NCBI GenBank assembly: GCA_016702745.1 | Contig: JADJDJ010000005.1 | Location: forward strand, 171,037-235,036 | Length of the DNA stretch: 64,000 nucleotides | Origin: Chitinophagaceae bacterium | Lineage (GTDB): Bacteria; Bacteroidota; Bacteroidia; Chitinophagales; Chitinophagaceae | Reading direction: 5' to 3' | Part shown: positions 1 through 7,320 of the stretch, piece by piece | Layout: each line of letters opens with the position of its first letter | Numbering within the stretch: position 1 is the first letter of the stretch | The notes under the pieces: generated by a model | What the model saw: the letters and a program-made list of their open reading frames with translations, nothing else | Databases searched by the model: none | What the model was told of the DNA's origin: nothing | Made by a program: the position numbers and the translations under genes

Positions 1-211
1 GTTCTTTCATCATCGCTAATCCGGCCACATAATCTACCATCGAACTAAAGAAGAGGAGGGATAAAAACCGCCAGTCCCACCAGCCATAAAAAACATAACT
101 CGCCAGCACAATCAATCCATTCTGCAGCCGCCAATTTTTTTGTGTCACAAACCAGTAAAGGATGAACACAATGGGTAAGAAGATGGCGAAGTCGAGAGAA
201 TTGAATAGCAT
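1..211 (-). CDS. MBOAT family O-acyltransferase, N-terminal part (runs off left edge)
   Basis: Only the first 70 codons lie in the window. The protein begins MLFNSLDFAIFLPIVFILYW, the usual opening of bacterial membrane-bound O-acyltransferases related to alginate acetyltransferase AlgI. The visible part holds two hydrophobic segments (about residues 6-22 and 31-50) and the typical FYGWWDWRF stretch. Family members acetylate extracellular or envelope polysaccharides and sit in the inner membrane. The start is the ATG at 209-211, because the conserved N-terminus begins exactly there. The reading frame that would extend further upstream is only repeat DNA. The catalytic His lies outside the window, so the substrate cannot be inferred. 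Confidence 0.85.
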   Translation of the reverse strand, partial: MLFNSLDFAIFLPIVFILYWFVTQKNWRLQNGLIVLASYVFYGWWDWRFLSLLFFSSMVDYVAGLAMMKE

Positions 212-231
212 TTTTGGTTGAGGAGTAGAGC

Positions 232-380
232 TCAAAAAGAAAAAAAGATACAAGAAACAAGATACAAATAAGCACCAAAAAGAGAGAAAATTAAAAGGGC
301 GTCAGTTGGTAAAACTAACGCCCTTTTAATTTGATATTTTGGCTGTTATTTATTTGTTTCTTGTTTCTTTTTGTTTTTCC
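232..380. repeat. inverted pair of A-rich degenerate word repeats around a hairpin
   Basis: The left arm (232-290) is built from words such as GATACAA, GAAACAA and AGCACCAAA. The right arm (345-380) carries the complementary words in opposite orientation (TTTGTTTCTTG). They flank the terminator hairpin at 291-329. The block 242-279 recurs in reverse complement at 2063-2093, except that the copy here has one extra heptamer GATACAA (261-267). It lies between the 3' end of porT and the MBOAT gene. No coding function is seen. Confidence 0.6.
291..329 (-). terminator. intrinsic terminator downstream of porT
   Basis: The arms TTAAAAGGGCGT (291-302) and ACGCCCTTTTAA (318-329) are perfectly complementary, and the hairpin has A/T tracts on both sides, so it could work in both directions. 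It lies about 55 bases beyond the porT stop codon and ahead of the MBOAT gene, separating the two transcription units. Confidence 0.8.
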
Positions 381-382
381 CC

Positions 383-1126
383 TTAGCCTTCCAGGTGTAT
401 ACTGAAAATAATCATCCTCGACTGTATTTTATCAAATACACTGGAGTAGATCAGATTCTTATCCCGGGCATGCAGGTTCCGCATTCCGTTGCTGATTTTG
501 ATTTCGGGGGAGAATATAAAACTATCAAAGAAGAAGTTGAAGCCGATGCCAAACTCCGGACCATAATCAAAACGATCAATCTTCACCAGGTCTTCCGCTC
601 TTTTGGCTCTGGCATTACTGGCCATATCAATATCGGCTTTAAAACCTGCCAGGGTATAGACCCTGAAATTCCCGATCCGGTCACTTTGAAATTTAAGCTG
701 AACGGGGAAGGTCATGATGATGGACTCGACTTTCTTCACTACTTCCGTTTGGTTATCGATATCAGGGAACCTGAGTTTGTAATAAATATTTCTTTCCAGA
801 AACATCAGTTGCGGATTGAACCGGAACTGGAAACGATCGGAGATACGGGCTGTGGCTAATAATCCAAGGGCCAGACCACCTGCATTGGTTGGTTCGGCTA
901 CCATCACCGTATCCAGTTGCATAAAACGGGGATGCAGGTTGGTTTGAAAGCGGGCGAGGTTAATACCAATGGTGATCCCGAAATAATAAGGCTTGGTATC
1001 GTGGTCCGGTTGGTTCTGTTCCACGTATTGTGCCCCTGCAATGGATTGCAGCAGGAGGCAACCGGTTATAATAACCAGCGATGCGCGTATTTTCAGCGGG
1101 GTTTTTGTCCGGAGTAAATGCAACAT
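383..1126 (-). CDS. porT: PorT-family outer-membrane beta-barrel protein (type IX secretion)
   Basis: This 247-residue protein starts with a basic segment and a hydrophobic signal peptide ending near residue 32 (SIAGAQ). The rest alternates polar and aromatic residues as expected for an outer-membrane beta-barrel (for example YYFGITIGINLARF, FGIGFNFFF). PorT/SprT is a component of the type IX secretion system that exports proteins bearing C-terminal sorting domains. The call rests on the barrel pattern and on its place directly downstream of ubiE, a common Bacteroidota arrangement. Its start lies 34 bases inside the 3' end of ubiE, so the two are probably cotranscribed. A T9SS substrate is encoded nearby at 3739-5334. 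It could instead be a general PorT-like barrel not dedicated to T9SS. Confidence 0.75.
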   Translation of the reverse strand: MLHLLRTKTPLKIRASLVIITGCLLLQSIAGAQYVEQNQPDHDTKPYYFGITIGINLARFQTNLHPRFMQLDTVMVAEPTNAGGLALGLLATARISDRFQFRFNPQLMFLERNIYYKLRFPDIDNQTEVVKKVESIIMTFPVQLKFQSDRIGNFRVYTLAGFKADIDMASNARAKRAEDLVKIDRFDYGPEFGIGFNFFFDSFIFSPEIKISNGMRNLHARDKNLIYSSVFDKIQSRMIIFSIHLEG

Positions 1127-1845
1127 ATTCCAAATGTAAGGGCCTGAAAACCGGTATCGGTGTACCCCACTTTTTTTAAAATGTCAGTAAAAGCATGGCG
1201 GTCCGGGAATGCGTTGGCTGATTCGCTGAGGTATTGATAAGCCTCTTTATTTTGGTTGAACCATCGGACCACCTGGGGGGCTACTATGCCCATGTACAGG
1301 TTATAAAGACTTTTCACCGCCTTTTTCCGGGGTTTAGAAAATTCCAGTACGATCAGCCGGCCGCCGGGTTTTAACACCCGCCACATTTCTGTGAGGCCTT
1401 TTTCCAGGTTTTCAAAGTTCCGCACACCAAACGCCACCATCACCGCATCAAACGAATGATCAGGGAAATTTATTGTTTCAGAATCCCCCTGCTGGAGCCG
1501 GATTTTATCCCCAAGTCCTTCTTTTTCAATCTTTTTCTTCCCCAGATCCAGCATATTGACCGAGATATCAATCCCCTCAATTTTCTGCGGATTCAGGATT
1601 TTACAGGCCATAATGGCCATATCGGCCGTGCCCGTAGCCACATCCAGGATCTGTTGCGGGTTAGCCGCTTTTAGCTTCCGGATGGCTTTTTTCCGCCAGC
1701 TGATATCGATCCGGGCGGAAAGAAAACGGTTGAGATGGTCGTATTGCCCGGCAATCCGGTCGAACATTTCGGTGACCTGCTCCTTTTTGTTCTTTTCGGA
1801 ATCCTTAAAAGGCGTGATATGATCGTGAGGAAGGGGGTTTGACAT
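1093..1845 (-). CDS. ubiE: demethylmenaquinone methyltransferase UbiE/MenG
   Basis: This SAM-dependent methyltransferase of 250 residues performs the C-methylation step of menaquinone synthesis. It shows the family signature YDHLNRFLS (35-43), the SAM-binding motif ILDVATGTADMA (66-77), and the downstream GDSETINFPDHSFDAV and VLKPGGRLIVLEFSKP blocks. The chosen start is the ATG at 1843-1845 (MSNPLPHDH). The open frame continues 40 codons upstream, but that part is translated A-rich repeat and a promoter-like TATCTTTG lies just before the chosen ATG. Its 3' end overlaps the start of porT. Confidence 0.93.
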   Translation of the reverse strand: MSNPLPHDHITPFKDSEKNKKEQVTEMFDRIAGQYDHLNRFLSARIDISWRKKAIRKLKAANPQQILDVATGTADMAIMACKILNPQKIEGIDISVNMLDLGKKKIEKEGLGDKIRLQQGDSETINFPDHSFDAVMVAFGVRNFENLEKGLTEMWRVLKPGGRLIVLEFSKPRKKAVKSLYNLYMGIVAPQVVRWFNQNKEAYQYLSESANAFPDRHAFTDILKKVGYTDTGFQALTFGICCIYSGQKPR

Positions 1846-1851
1846 GGGGGG

Positions 1852-1886
1852 CAAAGATATTTTATTAAAAAGAACCAAGAGACAAA
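1852..1886 (-). promoter_or_regulatory. Bacteroidota-type promoter for ubiE-porT
   Basis: The minus strand carries TATCTTTG (1852-1859), a perfect match to the Bacteroidota -7 consensus TAnnTTTG. A TTTG about 23 bases upstream (1883-1886) could serve as the -33 element and comes from the A-rich repeat arm. The -7 box ends only 6 bases before the ATG, so the transcript may be nearly leaderless. Consensus match only. Confidence 0.5.
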
Positions 1887-2110
1887 AAACAAGAAACAAA
1901 AAAAGAACCAAGAGCCAAAAAGCAAGAAACAAATAGGCGTCAGTGTATAGATGGTCCAATGTCAACTATTCAGCCGCCTCCTTTAAAACAGGAAATACAA
2001 TACAAAGTTCAATTATAAAACCCGCCCCAGCCTTCAACCACCGCCTTTTTAATTTTTCTTTATTTGGTGCTTATTTGTTTCTTGTATCTTTTTATTTGGT
2101 CTTTTTCCTG
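1862..2110. repeat. second inverted pair of A-rich word repeats, between ubiE and engB
   Basis: The left arm (about 1862-1935) repeats AAGAACCAAGAG, CAAGAAACAAA and related words. The right arm (about 2050-2110) is in the opposite orientation and its block 2063-2093 is the reverse complement of the block at 242-279 minus one heptamer. The core between the arms (1936-2045) has no gene. Directly inside the left arm is GGCGTCAGT, which also appears just inside the left arm of the 232-380 element. Confidence 0.6.
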
Positions 2111-2124
2111 CCTACATTTACTTA

Positions 2125-2739
2125 ATGGAAATCACTTCGGCCAATTATGTTATCAGCAGCGCCACTTACAAACAATGCCCGGCGCCGGACCGGCCCGAGT
2201 ATGCTTTTATCGGGAGGAGTAATGTGGGGAAATCCAGTTTGATCAATATGCTGACCGGGCAGCGGAATCTGGCCAAGACCTCCGCTACACCGGGAAAAAC
2301 GCAGCTGATCAATCATTTTGAAGTGATGTCGGCGAAAAAGAAATGGTACCTGGTGGATTTGCCAGGTTATGGCTATGCATCCGTTTCTCAACGCTCCCGG
2401 AATAACTGGGAGAATATGATCGAATCCTACATCCGGAAAAGAGAGAATCTCGTTTGTTTATTTGTACTGATCGACAGCCGGCATGAGCCGCAAAAGGCAG
2501 ACCTGGAGTTTATTGCCAAACTGGGTGAATGGGAGACTCCTTTTGTACTGGTTTTTACCAAGGCCGATAAAAATAAACCCGGTGGAACGGTCAGAAGGGT
2601 GGATCTTTTTATTAAAACCCTGCTGGAACAATGGGAGGTCGCCCCCCCGCATTATGTGACTTCAGCAGTCAATAAAGACGGAAAAGAGGATATTTTGCAG
2701 TATATAGATCAGCTAAATCGCAGTTTTACAAAGCTTTAG
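2125..2739 (+). CDS. engB: ribosome-biogenesis GTPase EngB (YsxC/YihA)
   Basis: This 204-residue TRAFAC-class GTPase acts in assembly of the large ribosomal subunit. All G motifs are visible: G1 GRSNVGKSS (30-38), G2 Thr in the TSATPGKTQ segment, G3 DLPGYG (78-83), G4 TKAD (145-148) and G5 TSA (179-181). Length and order match the family, and the protein is probably cytoplasmic. The start ATG at 2125 is preceded by TACATTTA (2112-2119), close to the -7 consensus, so the message may be almost leaderless. It is transcribed divergently from ubiE-porT, with a repeat-filled gap between them. Confidence 0.95.
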   Translation: MEITSANYVISSATYKQCPAPDRPEYAFIGRSNVGKSSLINMLTGQRNLAKTSATPGKTQLINHFEVMSAKKKWYLVDLPGYGYASVSQRSRNNWENMIESYIRKRENLVCLFVLIDSRHEPQKADLEFIAKLGEWETPFVLVFTKADKNKPGGTVRRVDLFIKTLLEQWEVAPPHYVTSAVNKDGKEDILQYIDQLNRSFTKL

Positions 2740-2814
2740 GGTGAATAAATACCACATTTGTAGTATGTTTTGTTGGTAAATATTGCCTAATTTGCACCCA
2801 ATTACAAGCCAGGT

Positions 2815-3021
2815 ATGAAACCAATCTTATCCGAAAGAAATATTGTGGTGGTCCTGTTTGTTCTGGTATTGATCACTTTTTCATTAGCCCAGGAAGACAG
2901 CAAGAAAAAGCTGACCCGGATATACTCCGGTGTAGCCACTGAACATAATACCCGTTTTCTGGGTCAATCCACAACAACAACAAACATATCTGTTCAACCA
3001 ACTGCTGTTACGCCGCAGTAA
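2815..3021 (+). CDS. small exported or membrane-anchored protein, function unknown
   Basis: I do not recognise this 68-residue protein. It has a hydrophobic segment at residues 10-24 (VVVLFVLVLITFSLA) followed by Q and a charged stretch, consistent with a signal peptide cleaved after Ala or an N-terminal anchor. The remainder is Thr/Ser rich and has no motif. It lies 75 bases downstream of engB on the same strand and may have its own promoter (TAATTTG near 2788). The plausible signal peptide and clean start support a real gene, but the short length keeps this uncertain. Confidence 0.5.
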   Translation: MKPILSERNIVVVLFVLVLITFSLAQEDSKKKLTRIYSGVATEHNTRFLGQSTTTTNISVQPTAVTPQ

Positions 3022-3120
3022 TTTTTACACAATTCCATTTTTTAGAAGTCCATTTACCATTTAGCGATAGGACTTAATCCTTTATTTTATCTTATCATTA
3101 AATCATGAAAGGAGAGGGGT

Positions 3121-3176
3121 GGGGGAGCTGTTTGCGGTGATGACTCACCACATGGAAAGTCCGGAAGGAGCTGTTT
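3121..3176 (+). other. possible 5' fragment of RNase P RNA (CR-I-like motif)
   Basis: GGAAAGTCCGG (3154-3164) equals the core of the conserved CR-I/P4 element of bacterial RNase P RNA. It is preceded by a small hairpin GGTGA-TGAC-TCACC (3136-3149), where type-A RNase P RNAs carry helix P3. The sequence then runs straight into the end of the convergent DUF458 gene, so the rest of an RNase P RNA is not present. The 10-mer GGAGCTGTTT occurs at 3124-3133 and again at 3167-3176. This may be a remnant, a truncation product or coincidence. Confidence 0.25.
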
Positions 3177-3648
3177 AGTTCACCACTTTGTTGGCGCAGC
3201 TGCTGCTGGCAAATGCCTCCGGTTTGGCTTTAAAGGCAAATCCCATTCCCAGTATATACCCCATGGCTTCACGCAGTGCATCATTGCTTTTGAACTGCGG
3301 ATTGGTGTTGATGTCGGCATGTACTTCCATGTCCACATCATAGGTGGTAAACAGGTTACAGAGTTCATAAGCAATCTCGATGCTCTTGGCCACTTCCGTC
3401 AGCATTCTTTCCTTGATGGTGAACTGCTGCCGGGTCTTTTCATTGTGGATGAACATAAAGCCGCCATGACCTTCACGAAGAAAAACGATCACGGTTGCAA
3501 ACTCTGTTTCCTGTCCTTTTACCTGGGAATCGGTGCCGATGCAAACTTTCAGCCGGTAACCCTTATCGGATTCCCGCCTGATGGCATTTTCAACAGCGTC
3601 CTTAATCGGTAAATCAATAGGGTCGCCATTAAATCTTCTCCACTTCAT
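3175..3648 (-). CDS. DUF458 (YkuK-like) ribonuclease H-fold protein
   Basis: This 157-residue protein matches the DUF458/YkuK family, predicted to have an RNase H-like fold. It begins with KWRRFNGDP and carries the acidic motif VCIGTDSQV with Asp at about residue 40, then VHADINTNP and a C-terminal MGYILGMGFAFKAKP stretch typical of the family. No enzymatic activity is firmly established for these proteins. It is complete, probably cytoplasmic, and convergent with the preceding plus-strand genes. A terminator for the next minus-strand unit lies just upstream, so it is probably transcribed separately. Confidence 0.82.
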   Translation of the reverse strand: MKWRRFNGDPIDLPIKDAVENAIRRESDKGYRLKVCIGTDSQVKGQETEFATVIVFLREGHGGFMFIHNEKTRQQFTIKERMLTEVAKSIEIAYELCNLFTTYDVDMEVHADINTNPQFKSNDALREAMGYILGMGFAFKAKPEAFASSSCANKVVN

Positions 3649-3653
3649 ACAAA

Positions 3654-3686
3654 AAGAGGTTTTCCTAAATTACAGGAAAACCTCTT
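3654..3686 (-). terminator. intrinsic terminator of the metalloprotease unit
   Basis: The perfect 13-bp stem AAGAGGTTTTCCT / AGGAAAACCTCTT encloses a 7-base loop. On the minus strand it follows the metalloprotease gene ending at 3739 and precedes the DUF458 gene, with a T-rich tail in that direction. Confidence 0.8.
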
Positions 3687-3738
3687 AATTACAATAGGGG
3701 TACGGATTATTGTTCCGTTAACGGGAACTGAAAAGCGT

Positions 3739-5334
3739 TTATTGACGTACCAGTTTGTCGGTCCACTGGTTGCTTTGATCACTGAAACGAATAACATACA
3801 TACCACTGGCCATGGCCGATGCCGGTATATAATTCATGCCTTTGCTGAGCTGGCCTTTGGCGGTTTGTTTGCCGGTAAAATCAACTACTTCATAGCTGTA
3901 GCTACCCGGACTGGTGACGGTAATGGTTCCGTTGACCAGGTTAGTCAGCAGTTTTGGCCGGTTATCTGTTCCCACATTACGAAGGGTGATCACATTGGAA
4001 TAATAAGTACGTCCGTTATCAAATGTTACTTTCAAACGGTACTGAACGGCATTATTACCCATTGGTGTATAGAGGTACAAACGATCGGCTGCAGCAGGTG
4101 AACTGAGGCTGATGAAATTTCTTCCATTGGTAGTGAATTCCAGTATCTGTTCCACCACCTGCTCATCGGCATCAATGAACCAGTTCAAACGGTGTTTTTC
4201 GTTGACCACGGCACCGGATAATTCAAGCCGGCGTAGTGGCAAGGTGCTGGTGAAATAATTTCCCTGGAGGGAATAAGAACCCAGGCTGGCATAGTTAGGG
4301 GCATAAATATTACCCCTTCCTTCCACTTTAATATAATAGGTTCCTGCATTCAGGGAAGTATCTACTATTGAACTGAGCAGGGTACCCGGATTATACACAT
4401 TCAGCTGTGCCTGTGTTGCGTCATACAGGGTTACCTGCATATCCAGATCAGAACCTTCATTACCGGTACCTACATTATAAGGAACGGCATTCAGTACAAA
4501 GCGGCCATTACCGGGTTGAACAAACTTGATCATGTCCTGATCGGTACTCTGGGTAATCACTCCACTGGTCAGGAACTGGTTGTTGGTAAAAGGAATACTG
4601 GTTGCATCCACAAAATTGGAAGGATGTTCATCAGTACGGAAACTAAAACCATTAGAAGTGGTAATCACACTCAGGTCACTCTGATAGTTGGTACAGCCAT
4701 AAGGGTTGGGGCCATTATTCCAGAGAGTCAGATTTTGATAGTAGCCCACACCCATGATAGGAGCCCATCCAATTTCACCGGCGCCATTACCGGAATGGTA
4801 ATCGGAAATTTTGACACAGTTAGCATCATATCTTGCCTGGTGGTACAAGCCAAGGGTATGACCGGCCTCATGGGCCGCTGCTTCTGAAATCGCTTTTACC
4901 CAGTTCACACCCAGTGCAGCGGTGAAAACAAAGCAAGGAGTGTCATCTCCCCAGGTAAAAGAACCAACAAAAGCCACACCACCGGCAGCACCATACCATT
5001 GGTGGCTGACAGTCAGTACCACACGCATTCTGCGGTCTATCGGAGCCGCCAGGTATTTGGCTTCTTCTGTGGTGACGTTAATATTAAACGGGCGGTAATC
5101 TTCAGCTACCCGGTTAAAAACAGATACAATATTGGTATTAGTCATACCAGCAGCATCACATACAATGGGGCCATTATAATTCCAGGCTGTATTATCGAGG
5201 GTATGGCCATCGAAATCCAGAAACAGCACCGCTGTGGCGGTGGGGTAACTGTTCATCACCGGCACCTGTGCCCCGGTGAACAATGGCACGCTGAACAGCA
5301 GCGCCATCATAGTGGAACGGAAAAGATTTTTCAT
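3739..5334 (-). CDS. secreted zinc metalloprotease with T9SS C-terminal sorting domain
   Basis: This is a 531-residue exported protease. Residues 1-22 form a signal peptide (ending FTGAQ). The catalytic domain contains the metzincin zinc motif HEAGHTLGLYH (155-165) and a probable Met-turn IMG (about 193-195). A pre-peptidase C-like beta domain follows (about 250-365, with DLDMQVTLYD and TYYIKVEG). The last 70-80 residues look like a type A T9SS sorting domain (GSYSYEVVDFTGK, MYVIRFSDQ, KLVRQ end). Known T9SS biology predicts export across both membranes and attachment or release at the surface. A terminator follows at 3654-3686. The small secreted protein at 5426-5899 lies directly upstream on the same strand. 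Confidence 0.88.
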   Translation of the reverse strand: MKNLFRSTMMALLFSVPLFTGAQVPVMNSYPTATAVLFLDFDGHTLDNTAWNYNGPIVCDAAGMTNTNIVSVFNRVAEDYRPFNINVTTEEAKYLAAPIDRRMRVVLTVSHQWYGAAGGVAFVGSFTWGDDTPCFVFTAALGVNWVKAISEAAAHEAGHTLGLYHQARYDANCVKISDYHSGNGAGEIGWAPIMGVGYYQNLTLWNNGPNPYGCTNYQSDLSVITTSNGFSFRTDEHPSNFVDATSIPFTNNQFLTSGVITQSTDQDMIKFVQPGNGRFVLNAVPYNVGTGNEGSDLDMQVTLYDATQAQLNVYNPGTLLSSIVDTSLNAGTYYIKVEGRGNIYAPNYASLGSYSLQGNYFTSTLPLRRLELSGAVVNEKHRLNWFIDADEQVVEQILEFTTNGRNFISLSSPAAADRLYLYTPMGNNAVQYRLKVTFDNGRTYYSNVITLRNVGTDNRPKLLTNLVNGTITVTSPGSYSYEVVDFTGKQTAKGQLSKGMNYIPASAMASGMYVIRFSDQSNQWTDKLVRQ

Positions 5335-5425
5335 ACAAGGAGGATTTTGTGTTTTTCAATAGGTACAATCGGACACGGACATAAAAACGGGCGAAATCGA
5401 AATATTGGATATAAACGGATAAAAA

Positions 5426-5899
5426 CTATTCATTCACCAGGTCGTAAAAATTCTTCTTTACTAACTGGTACTGGCCATCAAGGTTCTCCAGTTCATAGAG
5501 GTCACCATGGGCAAAACTGACAATTCTGCCACGGTATTTCACCTGTCCATCAGAACCAACAATCCGGCTCAGGGTCAGATTAGCTCCATTGAAATTGGAA
5601 GAGCGGATGACTACGGTCTGCAATTTGTTATCATACTTGCTGACGGAAGAAATCACTTCTCCTTCAAAACGGAGATTGTTATCAGTACTGAGGTTCAGCC
5701 GGGTGGGGCTACCCAATGCGGTTCCCAGGAGGGCATTGAAATCAGTAATGTTTAACTTGATTTTGTCGGGAAGGTTACTGAACAGGCGGGGCTTGTTCAG
5801 GTTGGGTTCATTCAACGTAGGATGTTGTTCCTGGGCGAATGAAGAAATACTGCATAGCACAATAGCTGCGCATAGTACGGAGGTACGTAGGCTTTTCAT
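5426..5899 (-). CDS. small secreted protein upstream of the metalloprotease, function unknown
   Basis: I do not recognise the family of this 157-residue protein. Residues 1-22 form a clear signal peptide ending SSFAQ. The mature part is polar and predicted beta-rich, with Asn-rich stretches and a closing segment (GDLYELENLDGQYQLVKKNF). It lies 91 bases upstream of the metalloprotease on the same strand, so cotranscription is plausible. A role as inhibitor, chaperone or regulator of the protease is only a guess from position. Confidence 0.7.
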   Translation of the reverse strand: MKSLRTSVLCAAIVLCSISSFAQEQHPTLNEPNLNKPRLFSNLPDKIKLNITDFNALLGTALGSPTRLNLSTDNNLRFEGEVISSVSKYDNKLQTVVIRSSNFNGANLTLSRIVGSDGQVKYRGRIVSFAHGDLYELENLDGQYQLVKKNFYDLVNE

Positions 5900-6094
5900 T
5901 GGGACACATTTTTTAAGTCAATAGGATATTGTTCAGCAGTTGCTATCAACTGCAGTTTTCAGGGGGGACGGTGATGCAAGGTTTGTGAAATATTTATACA
6001 GTTCCAAGCAAATGGTACAGGAATGATGTAAGATTGAGGGGTAGTACCCTGAGGGTATTCGTAAAATTTCGGCGGAGAGGATGGTGATCTACGA

Positions 6095-6460
6095 TTAATA
6101 CTGGTTAGTACTTAACATTACCAGTGTACAGGCTTCTAAGGTCTTGATGCCTTTTTGCCGGGCCATTTCTTCAAGTTCGGGGTTTTCTGTTCCGGGATTA
6201 AAGATGATCCGCTTCGGGGCAAGCGACAGGATATAATCATAGTATTCCTGCTGGTGAGATGGATTGAGATATAGGGTTACCGTGTCAATTTCTTTTTCCT
6301 GCACAGGTTGAACAGTAACCGGCACATCAGCCACCTGGGTATGTTTACGTCCAATCGCTACTACCGGATGACCATGGCTCCTCAGTCGCTGAATCGCGAG
6401 GTAACTATAACGGGAAGGATTATCGGAAGCACCGAGTACCAGGGTCTTTTTGGGAATCAT
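6095..6460 (-). CDS. CoA-binding domain protein (YccU-like)
   Basis: This 121-residue protein is a stand-alone CoA_binding_2 Rossmann domain. It shows the opening TLVLGASDNPSRYSYLA nucleotide-binding loop, the HPVVAIGRKHTQV strand, and the family end block RIIFNPGTENPELEEMA with EACTLVMLS. Such small proteins resemble the CoA-binding part of succinyl-CoA synthetase, and their physiological role is unclear. TAGTTTTA, one base from the -7 consensus, sits 4 bases before the ATG on the minus strand, suggesting its own short-leader transcript. The gene is complete and of normal length. Confidence 0.88.
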   Translation of the reverse strand: MIPKKTLVLGASDNPSRYSYLAIQRLRSHGHPVVAIGRKHTQVADVPVTVQPVQEKEIDTVTLYLNPSHQQEYYDYILSLAPKRIIFNPGTENPELEEMARQKGIKTLEACTLVMLSTNQY

Positions 6461-6484
6461 GCTGTAAAACTAGGGAATCGAAAT

Positions 6485-6877
6485 TTATTTAAGGTGGATG
6501 AACTCCCTGTGCTGAATTTGCACATATTCCCGGTAGCCAATCATAAAATACCAGATAGCCAGCACGGGCCCGGCAAAAAGCATGGCAAATAAATAAAGGA
6601 AGATCAGGGGTAATTCCAGCATAGCCAGAACATAAAGTACTGAACCTGTAATGAAAATCCACAACAGACAGGTGCCATAATTTTTTCTTTCTGTTTTATT
6701 TCGCCATGACAGATTAAAGAACTCATGAAACAGAAAACTCAGCAACTGCCATCCTCCAAGAAATAAATACCAGTAAATCAGCTGGCCTGAATCCTCCCTG
6801 ACCAGACTGGAAATAATAAAATAAAGGGTGATCAGCACCTGTACCAGGTTATCGGCTATTTTAAGGGGCTTTGTCAT
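6485..6877 (-). CDS. four-helix membrane protein, function unknown
   Basis: This 130-residue protein has about four predicted transmembrane helices (around residues 9-25, 34-52, 66-85, 90-112), with charged segments between them. I recognise no domain. It lies 63 bases downstream of the membrane protein at 6941-7318 and on the same strand as that gene and the GbsR-type regulator, so the three may form one operon. Its layout resembles the 6941-7318 product, and the two may be distant paralogues. The CoA-binding gene follows after 24 bases. Confidence 0.65.
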   Translation of the reverse strand: MTKPLKIADNLVQVLITLYFIISSLVREDSGQLIYWYLFLGGWQLLSFLFHEFFNLSWRNKTERKNYGTCLLWIFITGSVLYVLAMLELPLIFLYLFAMLFAGPVLAIWYFMIGYREYVQIQHREFIHLK

Positions 6878-6940
6878 ATATTATATTTTCAGAAAATAAT
6901 GAAAGTGTCAGGTTTTAAAAAAACCGGCGAACCGGTTGTA

Positions 6941-7318
6941 TTAACTGCCCATTTTTTTCCATTCCAATCCTGTAATCAGGGTGTACAATAAAGCCATGAT
7001 AGCGGCTGGAACCAGGGATTGTATGATAATACCCAATCCACTCATGTCATATTTATCTTCACCCGGTTTCACCATACCATATATCATGATGACCAGTACC
7101 AGTCCTGTACCGATCAGGTGCCAGCGGCGCAGGGGACTTTTCCATCCTGCCGGGCCATAAAGTCCATTCACCAGCAAACTGATTAATTGCAGTCCGGCCA
7201 GGACCAGTAATCCAATTGAAATCACGGCGCCCCTCTCATCTGCTGCGATCAGACCCATCAGGATCGCCAGAATGGCGGCCAGTTGACCAAAAAAATCAAA
7301 TGTTTTGTACTGATACAT
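6941..7318 (-). CDS. four-helix membrane protein next to GbsR/MarR regulator
   Basis: This 125-residue protein has about four hydrophobic helices (around 8-24, 32-52, 66-84, 93-117). No known domain is recognised. Its start codon lies 2 bases after the stop of the GbsR/MarR-type regulator, so it is translationally coupled to it and is the likeliest regulatory target or partner. A role in membrane or osmotic stress would fit the regulator family but cannot be read from this sequence. Confidence 0.7.
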   Translation of the reverse strand: MYQYKTFDFFGQLAAILAILMGLIAADERGAVISIGLLVLAGLQLISLLVNGLYGPAGWKSPLRRWHLIGTGLVLVIMIYGMVKPGEDKYDMSGLGIIIQSLVPAAIMALLYTLITGLEWKKMGS

Positions 7319-7320
7319 GA

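Noticed and set aside
371..859. Long plus-strand frame of 162 codons overlapping porT
   Set aside because: It is antisense to porT, which has a signal peptide and barrel pattern. The plus-strand product has no recognisable motif.
1846..1965. N-terminal hydrophobic extension of UbiE
   Set aside because: The extra 40 codons are translated A-rich repeat and cover a -7 promoter element. UbiE is a soluble enzyme that starts near MSNPLP.
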